A stretch of DNA of 64,000 nucleotides, taken from the NCBI GenBank assembly GCA_014549065.1, contig JACDOX010000014.1:8734489-8798488 (forward strand), given 5' to 3'. This DNA comes from Cardinalis cardinalis (Eukaryota > Chordata > Aves > Passeriformes > Cardinalidae). Positions within the stretch are counted from its first letter, which is position 1. Every line of letters begins with the position of its first letter. The notes beneath the pieces were generated by a model. The model saw only the letters and a list, made by a program, of their open reading frames with translations. It searched no databases and had not been told where the DNA came from. Shown one piece after another: positions 23,915-38,303 of the stretch. The position numbers and the translations under genes are program-made.

Positions 23915-24052
23915 GTGAAGATCTTCCTCTATTTTAGTCGAGAAAGAAAGGAAGTGAGGAACAAAAAAATTCTCTAAAAACATACCTAAAAGATAGAATT
24001 GATTTAAAATGTGAGATACTCACTTTTCCAAGTATACAATTTAACTCTTTAG

Positions 24053-24693
24053 CATAGACTCACAGAATAAGCTGAGTTAGAAGGGAGCCATTAGGATCAT
24101 TGAGTCCAGCTCCTGGTCCTGTGCAATCTCAACTNTGTCAGGCTTGATGCTATGACCACTTCCCTGGGGAGCTTGTTCCAGTGTCTGACATCTCTCTGGG
24201 TGAAGAAACTTTTCCTGATATTCAACCTAAACCTCCCTGATGCAGCTTCATGCCATTCTCTTAGGTCCTGTTACTGATCACAGAGAAGAGAGCAGTACCT
24301 ACCCCTTCTCTTCCCCCTACAAGGAAGTTGCAACTGCAATGAGGTCTTCTCTCAGTCTCCTCCAGAGTGAACAGAACAATGTTCACAGATATCATCTGCT
24401 CCTCATACATTTTCCCCTCAAAGCTCTTCCACCATTTTTGTTGCCCTCCTTAACACACTCTGATAGCTTAATATCTTATATTGCAGTGCCCAAACCTGCA
24501 CACAATATTCAAGATGAGGCTGCCTCAGCTCAGAGCAGAGCCCTACCTGGCTGGCCATGCTGTGCCTGATGCACCCCAGGACAGGGTTGGCCCTCCTGAC
24601 TGCCAAGGCACTGCTGGCTCATGTCCAACTCTCCACTGGCCAGGANCCCCAGGTTGCTTTCCACTGTGCTGCTCTCCAGTTCCCGATACCTGG
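24053..24693 (-). mobile_element. CR1 LINE, 5'-truncated, minus strand
   Basis: Read on the minus strand this runs from the C-terminal part of the CR1 reverse transcriptase to the 3' UTR. It ends in ATTCTGTG AGTCTATG, the complement of 24053-24068. Part of the reverse transcriptase is still readable (for example NPVLGCIRHSMASQ and PHLEYCVQVWALQYK, around 24470-24590), followed by RRATKM. Stops and frame breaks make it inactive. Its sequence differs from the neighbouring plus-strand CR1, suggesting a different subfamily or age. The 5' truncation near 24693 is approximate. Confidence 0.9.
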
Positions 24694-27600
24694 AAAAGCA
24701 TGTGAAATCTTGAGAGTTCCACATAATTCTTATTCATTAAAAGATCTTGGGATATCTTTTTGCTCATTCTCATTCCCTCCTGATCTCTCAAAATGTTGTC
24801 ATGCATCATACAGAAGAGGTTATACATATTGTATAAAATTGTTGTCAAGATGAACTTAGATATGAAACAGAAACAGTGGGACACAGGATCATTTTATGAA
24901 CAAGGAATAATATCTGCTTCTCTGTGAAAATGCTGGGTCTAGAGCTCTTCAGATTTTCCTAAAATGTTAAATCATATCTGGATTGTTACATCAGAAGCTG
25001 GAGATTTATAATATTAAAAATTACCTCCTTTGAAGTGAAAGGGGTTTGATTGTGCAGAGGGAATATAATGATTGATTTAACTTTAGAACAGACACTGGGC
25101 AGGACTGTGCATCCTTATCAGCTCTGTTTACCTATTAAAGAAAAAAAAATCATCTCTCAAAATACAAAATTTATTGTTAGAAAATTAGACAGTATGTATG
25201 TTCAGAAATAAAAAATCAGCACAGTATTTCTTATGCTGTAGAACAATTGTATAATTTTAGAAGAACTAAGAAAAATTAGAAGGATGGAGAGGGTAAGCAG
25301 TAAATTTTTGCTGAGAGCAGAAAAACTGGTAACAACTGAAATAATGAAATTGTTATCATGTAAATATGAAGATGAAATGTACTGAAATGCTGAAGTAGTC
25401 GTAGTCTTTTTAAGGGATTTGAAATAGAACTTAGGGAATCTACAGAGATCTGGAATTACAACTGCTTCTTGTGGAAANTTTACACAGATTTCAGAAGGCA
25501 AAGTCTTTCTCATAAAGTATGAAGTGAAACACATGCAGGTATTGGTACTCAGCATCTTTGTGTTTTTGAGACATGAATACCAAAGGAAACAGGACATTAA
25601 AAAGATTTTTGCTGGACTAAATTATTACAGATGAATGTTATGAGTCAGTTATGAGTCAGGAAGAGAAGACTCCAGGTATAAAAGATATCATTTGGTCTGA
25701 CATTTTGTACCACTAAGGTGATCAGGTAAAGAAAATTCAGTTCTGTGAGACCTATATAGGGAAGCTACAATAACATAGCTAGCCTTGTGACACAGAATGA
25801 GGTCAATCTGGTTGTAATGACATGACAGCTACTACAGGCTTGTAACATGCTTTGATAATATAAATGAAGCATATGTATTCAATAGAATATGCAATTGGCA
25901 AAGACAAAAATCTGTGCCAGGCACCATGCTAATAGACAGCATAGCACATTCCAGTTTGCTAGCATAGAAACACACATAGGCTCCAGCACCTGTTCTGGTG
26001 ATAACTAAAGATGTCCTCACTTTGAAGCATTCTGGTCTGTGCTACCCATACACAGGTACAGATAGCCCAGAGATAAAATCTGGTATATCCATGTAGTGAT
26101 CAAAAAAGTGTTGTCTCTTCTTCCATTCCACTATTACACCACCTCTTTTGTTTTTATCCCACAATGCCCTCATTCTCAAGTCTAAAATGTCTGTTGTGCT
26201 GTTGCTCATTATTCAAGATGTTTATTGGACCCCTTCTACTGAACTCTTAACAGATTACAGATCTTTAAAAAACTAAAATGGCAAAAAATGTAAAGATGTC
26301 AGATATCTACATCTCTCAATTGTCCTAGAAAGTCTGACCTTGTGAATTTTTGCTTTTTAGTCTTTGCCATCTTCTGTTCCCCATTCACTACATAATGTAG
26401 CAATAATGATCTTTTTTAAAAAAAGTCTTACTTTTAGTCCAAGAGATTCTCCCTCCTTTCCACAGTAAGCCACTCCTCCATCGTCAAGGAGCTGTTGTAA
26501 ATTGGTTGATCCAAGCTAATCCAAGATGGAATTGGTGAACTTCCATTCTCCTTCATCTACATTGGAAGATGGAGATGTGATCCGCAGCAATACTCCTAGA
26601 CACTTTAACAGCTCGATACCCTTTATCTTTATCTTGTGTTTCTGCAAGATATGTTGCCTGTTTCTCTCATCCTCATACAAGACTTTAATTCTAAAGCTTT
26701 GACCTGGTTAGAACTGACCTTTGGTGAGGCTATTAAACATTTTTCTATGGCAGGTTTATTTTTATTGACTTACAAGCTTTTCAGATTAAAAAACCTCCAA
26801 AAGCAAACCAGAAGTTATCTCCCTGGACCCACTCTGAAAATTCTAATTCTTCATTTTTGTAACACTGGAATTTCAGTTTTAGCAGTTAAAGACATCTGAA
26901 AGGCTATTCCAGGAGGAGAGGGATGGTAGAGGGAATTTTTTTACTTTTTAACTTTAAAGAAATTATTCCACTTCTTTTTTTTTTTCCCCTTGTGGAGACA
27001 AGCATATTGCCTAGCCTGCTGTAGACAATTAATGTATTCTTTCCAGTTAGAATTTATAATAGTCCCACACTCGACTGGGGCAGGATGCAATCCAGCAATT
27101 AGCAGTGTGCCACACAGGACACCCACGGATGTGTAGCCAAGCTAGGCTGAATGATCAGTGTAGGCATAGAGCATCTCAACTTGGCACAGCAATCTGGACC
27201 AACCACGCTAAAAGATGGGCACCAGGAGTCTCACAGAGCTGGCTGCACTGAACTAAAATGCCACACTAAATCTGCAGTGAATCCTCCTGCCTCCACAAAA
27301 TGGAACAAATCAGTTTCCGAGCTACACTGTCCTTTTAGTAGTATTTCATGCAGTTACTGTTATTACAGTCAGTTCAGTTAGTTCAGTTATTCCGTCCAGA
27401 ATTTCTCCACTTTTGACTGTTTAAATTTTTAAATTAAGAAATAGAAAAGTGAGAAAACCAAGAAAAATCCCGACTTTTTAATTTAAAAAAACCCTAACAA
27501 CAACCTTGTTTTTCTTAATTACCCATGATTTATGACAAAAATTAACTCCTGAGTGAATTGTTATGGTAATAAGTTATATCACGAAATATTTATTATGGAC

Positions 27601-30337
27601 AAACTAGCATGGGCTCAAAAATTTAGAAGAATGTCCAGCTGTGATAGGGTCATTCTTTTAATGAAGAAAGNAGACTATACGTGTTGACAAAGGAAAAAAT
27701 AAAGCATCAATTTCTTAATGTTGTTATATTATAATTAGGAATAACAGGAGCAGTGGGATTTAACACTGATGGGATTTACTATTAATGGACTTCATCCTTA
27801 AGAATTCATAGCACCAAGGTTTCTGCTAACATCAATTAGCGTCCAGAGTTTCACAAGTATTTCTGAGACCTCATTTTGAGATTCTGGGGTGCTTCTAATC
27901 TGTAACTTTTGATGCCTCAAGTATTTTTTTCAAATCCAGACTCTCTTGCTTTGACTTTTCTTACAGAATTATCATCTGGACCTCAAATGTCTCCTGTAGA
28001 TAAGTACATGGGCTAGGCAAGCCCTAGGCATGGCTTTTGAGCTCACAGTGGTGATAGTTTGGCTGAGCTGTGGACACAGTGAGCAAAAGCTGCAGCCTAG
28101 AAGAGCTTTTAACTGTACAGCAAGAAGTATTTAACACTCTTATTTCCTAAGATTGAATAACCTGCTAGATTTTTACCCGAAAATGGATTCTTTTTCCTTT
28201 GCTTACTTCTTAGTTAGTCTGTTTCTTCTAGATTTTGTTTATATTAATATATTGTACCTGACTCCTTTTTGCCCTACTTAGGCATAGTTGGTAATGTTCC
28301 TTTGTTTTTAATGTTAGACATAGATTTTTCTTTTCTCATCTTATTACTTATCGTTCATATTTAATGCTGCACACAGAATTATCTTTTAGACTCTTTTTAC
28401 CTTTTGATTTCTTATATTTAATGACACACCCAATTGTTTGATATCCTTTTTTTCCCTAGGAACCTGTCACTGCTCTCTATTTAGCTGCTTTGAACTAGCT
28501 TTCATCTTTTAGTATTTAAATCATCTAAGTTCTCATGTATCATACTGCATTGTTCCTCATTATTTACTCCTTCTGACTATAATGCCATCCTCTTCAAACT
28601 AGTGTTACTTTTTTCTTTGTTTCATGCTCTTTGTTTTTAATTTTCCAAGTCAGATTTACGCTTATTACATGACTCCCACACCTTAGCTGTTGTCATTAAC
28701 CTTGGATGTGAGACTTTATCAAAAGGGTTTGCAGAAGCTTGTCTGAAGTGTCTCATCTACAGCAGCTCGTTTGTCGTCTGCGACCAGGAGAGTTATTGAA
28801 TGACAGAAGGCTCCTCTCGCTGGAAGCTAAGTGCCCAACCCTCTGAGTCCTTTGTTTGAATGTAGGTCTCCAACATGGCAGTCTACAATAGAAGCACTTG
28901 ACAAAAGGATTGATTTTTACATCNAGCACTGGAAGAATGCATATAATTTCCATGTATTACATGATGTATGTGCTACAGAATTTGAAACTTTTTTTCTAGC
29001 TGCACTGAATATCATGTTTGAAGCCTGGGTTATATTGAATGTGATTTCTATTATAAATAAATGGCATTAACTTCAGAGTTAAACTCTCAGTACTTGCCAG
29101 CACTGCCACAGAACTTTACCAGNTATGACGAATTGTTTGCTTGCCAACCAAAATCCAAATCTAATGTGCAATTCCAAATCCGAAATTATGCTTGTAAAAT
29201 ACCAGTCTATGTACAGAGCCTAATTGGAGCTGGATGAGTCTTTCCTGTAGATACTTCAAAAAACAAACTACAATNAATCTGCATTTACATTTAAAAATTC
29301 TTTAATCTAGGTGATTCATAAGGATCATCTAGATTTAAAGTAAATAAGGAAATAAAGTAATGCCTTCAAGAAAGTCAGTGCTATATTTTAGTCCTAAATA
29401 CTCTGGGTAACACTATTCATTCCATTTCAAGAAAAATATTTCATCACTGATGAAAAATGAAAAGGGAATATGGGGGAGATCTCACCTATTAGTAAATGGG
29501 GAAAAAATGTCTTCAATTACAAGGGTGTTTATATGGTAAAAGCATAAAAAATACCCAAGTAGTAAAAAACCAGGAGATCCGGAACATTTGTTCTCTATTC
29601 CCTATATCTCAGTAATAGGAGACATTTCCTAAAAGGGAGTAAATGAACTTCAAAACTCATTGTCATCACATCTCAGTGTCTGTAAAAATGCTAGGAAAAA
29701 TCTCATACTCCATTATTTAAGGCTATGTTGACCAACAGAGACCAAATTAGGACCTTTTGGAAACATGGGTCAGAAAGCATTATTCCACTACTACCCACAT
29801 CACATTTCTCTAATGCATCTATTACTTGCTATTGCCTGAGACTCTATGTATCACTGATGACTTGAATGACACCTTCTGTTGGTGCTCACCGCAAATTGTG
29901 TTAATAGGAAATAAATTAAATCCATTAGAACTGCTGTCTTCATAGCTGACTTTAATCCAAAGCTGCTTTGAATCAAAACATAATCAAACTTTTAGCCTTG
30001 AGGCTTCACAATCAAGTTAGACTGATCAAAGGGGGAAGTTTTGTGTAATGTTCAATCTAATATAATTGAGGACCTAACACAGGTAGTTTTGCTCTCCTTC
30101 TTGTTATCCTTCTTCATATTATCCTGCCCTTCTTAAATCTTTGTGTCTGTTTGTTAGACTGAACTTTCTGATCTAGCTTTTCTGCAGTTCCTTGCATGTT
30201 ATATCTGATAATAACCAAGTACTGGAAAAAAATGTGGGTAGGAGATCACTTTTGAACAGGATCATGCTTAGTGAAAAATGCACCCTTAGGTCAATTTTCC
30301 TTCTCATACCTATTTGCATGTTCTGTTTCTATTTTTT
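24694..30337. other. Unique AT-rich stretch, no gene seen
   Basis: No gene is recognised. The longest frame is a minus-strand 131-codon run near 25202-25597 that is rich in Ser/Leu/Lys/Thr and looks random. A short hairpin at 29300-29340 is listed separately. There are no clear interspersed repeats. Confidence 0.55.
29300..29340. repeat. Short inverted repeat
   Basis: The arms 29300-29315 and 29324-29340 are reverse complements except for one inserted A and one G/A difference, with an 8-nt loop. It includes CTAG/CTAG-type cores. This may be chance in AT-rich DNA. Confidence 0.6.
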
Positions 30338-30342
30338 GACAG
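30338..30342. repeat. Target-site duplication, left
   Basis: GACAG, identical to 30919-30923 and directly abutting the LTR TG end. Confidence 0.85.
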
Positions 30343-30600
30343 TGTGCTGGTTTGGCCTGGGTTGAGTTAGTTTTCTTCACAGTGGTTGGTATGTGGCTGT
30401 GTGTTAGACTGGAGCTGAACAGAGGGTTGATAATGCAGAGATGTTTTTGTTCTTGCTGAGCAGGGCTTACACCGAGCCAAGGCTTTTTCCGCTCTTTGTG
30501 CTGCCGTGCTGGCAAAGAAGTTGTGGGTACATGGGAGGCCGGGAGGAGACACAGCCAGGACAGGTGACCCAAACTGACCCCAGGGATATTGCAGGCCATG

Positions 30601-30624
30601 TGACATCATGCTCAATGTATAAAG
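30601..30624 (+). promoter_or_regulatory. LTR core promoter: CRE-like site plus TATA
   Basis: TGACATCA at 30601-30608 is one base from the CREB/ATF palindrome TGACGTCA, a change expected from CpG decay. TATAAAG follows at 30618-30624. The same pair occurs at 44806-44829 in another copy. Confidence 0.6.
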
Positions 30625-30785
30625 TGGGGAAAGAAGGAGGAAGAGTGGGGCATTTGGAGTGTTTGTCTTCCCAAGTTAGCATTACATGTGAATGAGCCCT
30701 GCTTTCCTGGAGATGGCTGTCTGCCTATGGAAAGCAGCGAATTAATTTCTTGTTTGACTTTGTGTGCACTGCTTTTACTTTCTCT

Positions 30786-30791
30786 ATTAAA
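30786..30791 (+). terminator. LTR poly(A) signal ATTAAA
   Basis: ATTAAA in CTATTAAACTGTC, conserved in the copy at 45015-45020. Confidence 0.55.
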
Positions 30792-30918
30792 CTGTCTTCA
30801 TCTAAACCCATGAGTTTTCTGGCTTTTTCCCTTCTGATTTCCTCCTAGATCCTGCTGGTGCAGGACTCAGCAAGCAACGGCACGGGGCTTGGTTGCTGCT
30901 TGATATTAGATCATGACA

Positions 30919-30923
30919 GACAG
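30919..30923. repeat. Target-site duplication, right
   Basis: GACAG, directly abutting the LTR CA end. Confidence 0.85.
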
Positions 30924-33900
30924 CTAGAGTGGTTATATAGCCCAGCAGTTGTTTGGGTTTTTTATATATATGATTCATACCATAGATCAAAATAAGCAAA
31001 GATAATGCAAGAAAATAGCAAAGAAGCCCTGGTGAGAAGGTGAGGGTAATTATGGACAGAATTACCCTTTCTAATAGCTGCCTGATTTAGCTTGATTTAA
31101 GCTGACTGTGGAGCTATCGTAAAAAGCCAAATTCAGGTTCCTCTAATGAGCATATTTCATACCACCTCTCAAAACAAAGTGAAATAGGTCAAATAGTAAT
31201 CACTGTCTTGTATTGAAAAAGGTTTTCTGTCCTAGAGAGTTCAATGCTAGCTCTGTTCTTGATCTGAGAGCCTTAGATGACTTGAGGCTGTATGCAGAAT
31301 AAACAACATAGTGAATTGTACCCTGAAATAAAAATGTAACTGCTGCAGGGCAGAGAGCAATCATTAAATATGTTCCTCACAATGACTCAGTTGACTCCAA
31401 AGATGAATTACTCCTGTTAGCAGTAGATTAAGTTTTCGTGCCAGGTGTTTCTCTAACACTGTAGGATAACATGTTTCAGTAGAGTTTGGGCTTCATGGGT
31501 GTGTGTCCCTGCTTTCAGTTCAATCTCAGAGAAGAATGCTCAAGCTGTACAGGGAAATATGACAGGGAGAGTGAGAGAGAAAAGGCATATTTGCCATTCT
31601 AAAGGCTAAAGATGTCTTACAAAACTGTGACAGTAAAATGTATTGACAGAGGTCAGTTAAATTTACTCTGTAAAAAATACATCACCAACAAAGTTGTGCA
31701 GATTCTGTCTTTTGTCCTCAGCATCATTTCTGTTCTGTAGGGAACTCAATTATCGGGAAATCCCATACCTGCCTTGATAGGGTGAAATGGCTCTACTTTT
31801 TATATCCTTTTAGCCAAGACATCAAAATTGCTTTGAATATGGATGACACTGCAAACTTAGATGTTGCTGCATTCTTTTTCACTACTAAAACCCAACCCAA
31901 ACCAAACCAAAATACTAAGCAAAACAAAAATAAGAAAGAGGGAGGAAAATTGCAAAATAATTTGCTAATGGAACTCTTGGACAGGAAGAATAAAATGTGA
32001 GTCTTTGTCATTCTGAAAATTCAAAGGAGTAAGTCTATCAGATCATCCTAACTAGCTCAATAGAGAAACTACCAAAGCCCAAAGTGGTTTTGGCAATATT
32101 TACTGATGAAGCAACTATAGTGTTTTAATGAACTTTGTCTAATACTATCAGAAATTTCCTAGATTGCATTGAAACATAATGGTCTACTAAATAAAGATGT
32201 CTGTAAAATCTAAGAGTACAAAATTGCTTCAACAGGACTTCAGTGGGCAAGGCAGGGTAGCACTTCGACATGAATTGCTCTGAGTGTTAGTTTCAAAGTG
32301 ATTTTTTTACTCTTAGTAGCCTTATCATCCCTTGTTTATAGATGTTTAAAATCTGCATTTCTGAAGAACCACATCAGGCTTCTATTAATTGTTATGTCCT
32401 CAACTAATTAGGTGTAGCCAGAAGTACCTAGGGAAAATATGATCATCAACACAGATTCTTTACAGTTCATTTTCACTGCTGTTGCTCAATTACTATTTGG
32501 AAACGGACGCAGGAGTTAAATATTTTTTTCCCAGCTATCCAATGGTATTCATGCCCACACTCATGCAAAATAGGACCTTTTGGTCCTACTTGGCAGTTTG
32601 GTGAAGGGTTAGATACCATCTGACTTAGAAATACTCATCCACACTATGTTAATAAGATTGTGACCATATTAATAGTCATCTCATCTTTCTCCCTCTCTTT
32701 TATGCATATATACATATCTATATGTATGTGTTTGTATGTGTGTATTACATGTGCCTATAAAAACACATACAAACCTCTACATTTTGTGTGTTATACAAAT
32801 TCATGTCCTTATAATATAAGCACATTTATTTATATTAAATATTTTGATGATGCAGACCTAACATATATATGAACATAACACAGATTAATAACTGTAAGTT
32901 ACCAATGTGATTTGTAAGTATTTATGAATTAAAATTTACTAAAAGCTTATTTCAATATGTATTTTAATCAAAAGTTTCTTTCCCAGGTAGTAGACAGATG
33001 AGTTACTTAATAATTCAGTGGACCCATAATAAATAGCTTCAAATCCCATACTGTGGTGAAGTTCCATTAATTTGTTTCTGCTCATATTGAACTCAAGCAC
33101 CTGAAGTTCTCGTAACATAATGGCACACTGACAGGGAAGGGACAGACAGCACAGGAAGAAAAGGAAATTACATGATTATTTTTAGGAAATGCCATCATTC
33201 CCACTGGAACTGAGTCACATTATAATTGTACTCATATGCACATAACAATGTGATTCATTTTTCATTACATTAATAATATGAAAGTATCAATAAGTCTCAT
33301 AGTAACAGGTTAAAATTCATTGCATTTATTGTAAAATGAAAATTGTATCAACTTTCAGCAGATACACTACTTCTTTGATGCTTCATGCCTATTACACTCA
33401 TCATATTGTGTTACATACAGTACCACAACACAATGTGACTCTTCAAAATGGATATGGCTCACATTTGAAATACTGAGTTGGGGAATAATACAGGCTGACA
33501 TGTATGGAATAAAGGATTTTGATTCTTTTTGATTTTGAACTGCTTTACATTTTTGGATATAACTCAAATCCTAAAGATAAAACTATATTTACTCACCACT
33601 GACTTGAAAGTTATAAAGAAGTCTCTGCACACCTTAACTATTAATTGAATGTGAAGAAAATGATTAATTACAATTTGAATTTCTCAATTCAGTGAAAAAT
33701 TGGTGCTATTAATGATGGTGAGTGCCAGGGGCCAGGAACCTGAGTCTACAAAGCATTTTCACACTGTAGGCATTCTCTCATGGTGGTTTCTTTAGGAATG
33801 TTTTANAGGAGCTGATAAGGCACCAGAAATCTGAGATGTTGAAATATCATACTGAGAAGATTTGTGTAGTCCTCAGATAGACATTTTGAATTGTAAAGCC

Positions 33901-34636
33901 TTGTATCAATATCTGTTACTGCCACCTACTACCATCTTAATTCCCCAACACTTTATTACACTGTTGTGAAGCAGTAGAATCTAACTTTGATGTTTGTATG
34001 TTGACAGCTGTGATCAAATTGGTTTTTTGTATGATCANACTGGCACACAGAAGGGAGGAAACACTCAGAAATAGTATAAAACATACTTGAAAGCTAAGTA
34101 TACAATCTCTAAAATATTTTTCCTTTATTGAGCTATGTCAGATGTTAAATACATTATAACTTCAGTTCAAACTGAGACCATATTACATTAATTTTGCTTT
34201 ATTTCTGTATCTTTTTTCTCGTGTATATAGTTATTGAATAAAATTGNTTATGAAATACTGTTGCCTGATAGACTCCGGAGGGATGATCAGCACACCTAGT
34301 TATTCCCCTTGGCTGGGTCTAAGAGCAGGATTGGAATTTTCTTAGTCTCTAAATATTGAACATTGATTTTTTTTCTCTCTTCTTTTAGTTTCCAGTAAAT
34401 TTAAGTTTAATACATAATCTCTGACTATGGACTTCTACACAGTTTCCATAGTCTATAACTGTGCTTCAGATAGATGAACTGTCACTAGCTGGAGTTTTGA
34501 ATGCAAAGTTTTTTTTTTGTAAATATATGTCATACATCTTGCTTTTGGTTGTAAATATCAGGTTTTTCTAAAACGCTCAGAAGTGGTTTGGGTTTTATTT
34601 TTTTGTTGTTAGTTTTGTTTTGGTTGTGTTGGTTTG

Positions 34637-34657
34637 TTTTTTTTTTTTTTTTTTTTT
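34637..34657. repeat. T21 homopolymer in T/G-rich DNA
   Basis: Twenty-one T after a GTTTTGGTTGTG-type tract from about 34585. It could be the complement of an old poly(A) tail, but no retrocopy is recognisable next to it. Confidence 0.85.
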
Positions 34658-37600
34658 GAGAAGGAAAGTAAAAATTCTTGTAGTGGATGGTAAATTCAGG
34701 TAATACTGAAAAATGTATAAGAAATGAAATAATCACAAAGAATACCTCTTTTAAATGTTATATACATGAAACAATCAACATGGCCAAATTGTATAAATGC
34801 TTAACATCAAAAATAGAACTATCAAATGTCATCTTTGAGAATTCAGGAAGTAGGTTAGGTAATTCATAGAACTTGTTTTTATAACTCTCTTAAGTAAGTA
34901 CTGTATGTGAGATCAGAGAAATATTTCAATAAATCCTTTAGCACCTTGAGGAAAATTGCAAGCAGCAAGAGTTCATAAGCAAGAAATCATGTTAAATTAA
35001 CTTGCAATCAAAGAAAATTCAACAGTTTTCTACAGAAGGTAGGGTTAATGCAGTGAGCATAAGAGACACTGTTTAATTCTTCTGAATTCAGTAAAGATCT
35101 AACCTATTAAACCTAGGGTGAATTTGAAATATTTTTCAAGAAATCACAAGAGATGTGGTATATATAGCAATGTGTAGAATTAGAGCTTAAAGATAAATAA
35201 TGGCATTATCTTTCATTATGATTAATCTCTGATCAGATTGTTTTTACTTTCACAGTAGTGTTAATAATGATCCACATATCCATCAGTGCCATCCAAATCT
35301 CATTGAGCAACTTCATGAACATACCAGCAGAAGGTAACAAAAATAAAGCGTGGTAAATTATGTAAAAGNTAAAATACCTTTCCTTTTGAGGAACATAACT
35401 TTAAATATCATCATCCAGATGTTGTTCATAATATTTTTTATTTATTTCTGTCACTCTGGAGGAAACAGATTCTGTTCTCTGTAATACCAGATTTCAGCAG
35501 GTAAAGATATNAAATGACACTCACTCCAGGTTATTTCTAACTAAATTTCTTGCCTGATAGAAAGGAAGGAGAATTTTATAATATGGTAATTGATTGGTGA
35601 ACTTCTGGCACTAAGTTCTGGAAAAAAATCATTAAAAGAGTTAAACACACATCATCTTCACCAAATAAAGTTTGCAAGGACTTATAATGACAAATCTATG
35701 AATATTAGAGGGAGCAATGCCAAACAAGGCCATATAAAAAAGAGAAGGAGAAGGCTTATTGAAAATTACCTAGCGAATCAATAAAGAGTGAAATAATTTA
35801 ATATGACTGTAAATATAGTATGGAAATGTATTCTGTTCTGGCAGAATTTTGGACTAATGACAAATTTTATCTTTCCTGATTTTAGATTTTTTGATTCTCT
35901 GAACATTTATAGACTAAGAAGATTGGGTAAAATATCTTCTATCTGAGGCNACTCGAAAGATTAGAGTGGGGGTACTGGAAATTTCTCAAAGAGTCTGAAA
36001 AACTCACTGGGTATTGGTATAACTACTCATAGTGACAAGATTAAACAGTGATTAGTAGTGATTCTTTCATAAAGTTTATTTCATGCATTCATTTACATGT
36101 GAATATTATTNTTGCTATATATTTAAATAGTTGTGTCTATAATCTCTATAATCAAAAAGATATACACAAAGTAGAAGCTGGGAGGTATTTTAACTTCATC
36201 TATGAAACTCCAAATAATTTTTGGAGATTGAAGCTCTATGCCTCTGTTTCACTTAGAAAACTTTTGGGATTTTAAGAGTTGAATGCTAACTCTTTCTTGT
36301 TCCAGTTTCTCTTACCGAATAGTAGAAATCAAGAGGTCAACCTTAAGTCTGCATGTGTCCAGTCATTCATCATTTTACCAGATATGTTATGAAGAAGAGG
36401 TTATACTAGTTATCTCACAGGTACCTTATTACAGAACTTTATCAGACATGAGCTAAAAACCTAAAACAGTAGTAACAGTATCACAAGGTCAGTCAACGGC
36501 AATGTCAAAAAATAGTGATTTCCTTTGCTTCATAACTTCCACTGCTTTCAGATACCTCTATATTGTTCAACACACACTTGCCTCCTAACAAAGAAGGACA
36601 GAATTTGTCATCTGGAAAGAAATAAATTGCCTCNGGAGTCTGTTCAAAGAATTTGTGCATCTTCTAGTGATGCAAAGTAATAAATAAATAAACAAACCTG
36701 TATGGCATTTCAATGGGAAGTAGTGTGTTTGAAATTAAAGCAGTCAAGGACCATCAGCTAGCAGGCTAATCTATGCAAATATTCCATTCTGTATTGAGAA
36801 AGCACTCACAGCAACATCATCCTGACTTAGTGCTTCATTACAGGCAAGAAGTAGTATCGCTGTCCATTGGTGCTAAGATTTCAAAGTGACAAAGTACCAC
36901 ATCAGAAGAAAACTNATGTGAATAAGAGCACTTTGCTGATCAGAAGACTGCAGATGAGTTTCAGTGTCCCTGGCTTCATCAGTGACAGACTTATTAGCTG
37001 NGGCTGGAGTGGCTGACACTTGCACACAGAGCTGATCTTCAGCCATAAGCCTGAATTTCTGTAGGTGTCTGCTGACTAATCAGAGCTCAGCAGCAGTTCT
37101 GCCAGGGCCATCAGCTGCTCAGATTCACTACTGCAGCTGGTGGTGGTCACATTGTTAACACAGCTCAGCCAACACCCAGCCAAAGGTAAATCATGCAATA
37201 TTTTGCATGGCTTAAGTAGATATAAGACAGCAGAATTCCAGTGCCACGGCAGCAGTTCACACTGCTCGCTGGAGTGACTCTTGGTGTCACTCATTGCACG
37301 TCCCTTTCACTCTCTAAAAGTTAGTCAGCTGGTTCAAATTAGCCTATCCTTCCCCTTGAATCATGAGAGAAAATTGCTTCTCAGAAATATTTAATCAACA
37401 ATAATATAAGGATGTATGAAAAAATGAGTTGCCCCTTGGGAGATGCTTCTCCCTTTCTGTTGACTAAAGAGCAATAAAGCCTAGATAACTTAGAGCTGTG
37501 GCTATTCACCAACCTTTTAGAAGCCTGTGTTACTTGAGATATGACTGTAAGGCCAAGAGCAACAGCATCAATATAAAACTGAACTAATAAAACTCTTAGG

Positions 37601-38303
37601 CTGTAGTGTCTCCTGGTACCTGTCTGCAGTGCTTGTGGCTGGATATCTGTCAGGTCTAATGGAATGATGTGGCTGTGCACCTTTTACAGGTTAAACATCC
37701 CACCATTTCTGATACAATACTATACATCAGGCACTCTTTGCAGTTTGCATTGTGCACTATGAAGTTGTAAAATAAACTGTGTTTTAGGCAACAAATTCTG
37801 CACTATAGGAATGACTGTGACACTGTTTGGGCTTTATTTTCCTATCCAAAATTAAATCTATGTACCTATTTAGACACTTTTGTACTACTAACACATGTGA
37901 CTAGAATGTGTTAACTAGAGATTACAAAACAGTGATGGAAAGATCTATGTAGAAATATTTTAATCATGTTTCCCCGTATCTGATGCTTGAGTCAAGTCAT
38001 TGGGTCAAGTTCATAACTGCNATTAAGCCAAACATTTGATTTTTCCTAACTGCACAAACAAAGAGTTTTGTCTGCTGCACAATGCTGTGAAAAGATCTTT
38101 GCATGTTGGTTACAGTCCTGGAGGATGTATGAGTAACATATTCCCTGAGTACTTATGTTCCCTGAGTATAGTGCCAGTCACTCTGGTTTCCTGACCAAGG
38201 TGATGTAATCCATGTGATTAAAAGGCAATTTCTGCAAAAAAAAAACAAACTTCCTTGTTTCAATTAAGAAAAAGTAAAATAAAAATGGAGGTGAAGAAGT
38301 ATA

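Larger units (their letters stand above)
30343..30918 (+). mobile_element. Solo LTR, avian ERVL-like family (copy 1)
   Basis: A complete 576-bp LTR from TGTGCTGGTTTGG to ATCATGACA, flanked by a perfect 5-bp duplication GACAG (30338-30342 and 30919-30923). Five-bp duplications are usual for class III/ERVL-type elements. The internal order is TGACATCA (30601), TATAAAG (30618), a GC-richer R-like section, and ATTAAA (30786) as a variant poly(A) signal. The layout matches an abundant bird LTR family that I know from chicken and songbird genomes; I do not assert the exact name. There are no internal retroviral genes, so it is a solo LTR. Overlapping open frames of 65-102 codons are shadows of it. 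Confidence 0.9.

Noticed and set aside
25202..25597. 131-codon minus-strand open frame
   Set aside because: The low-complexity Ser/Leu/Lys/Thr-rich product is typical of translated AT-rich DNA, and there is no supporting context.
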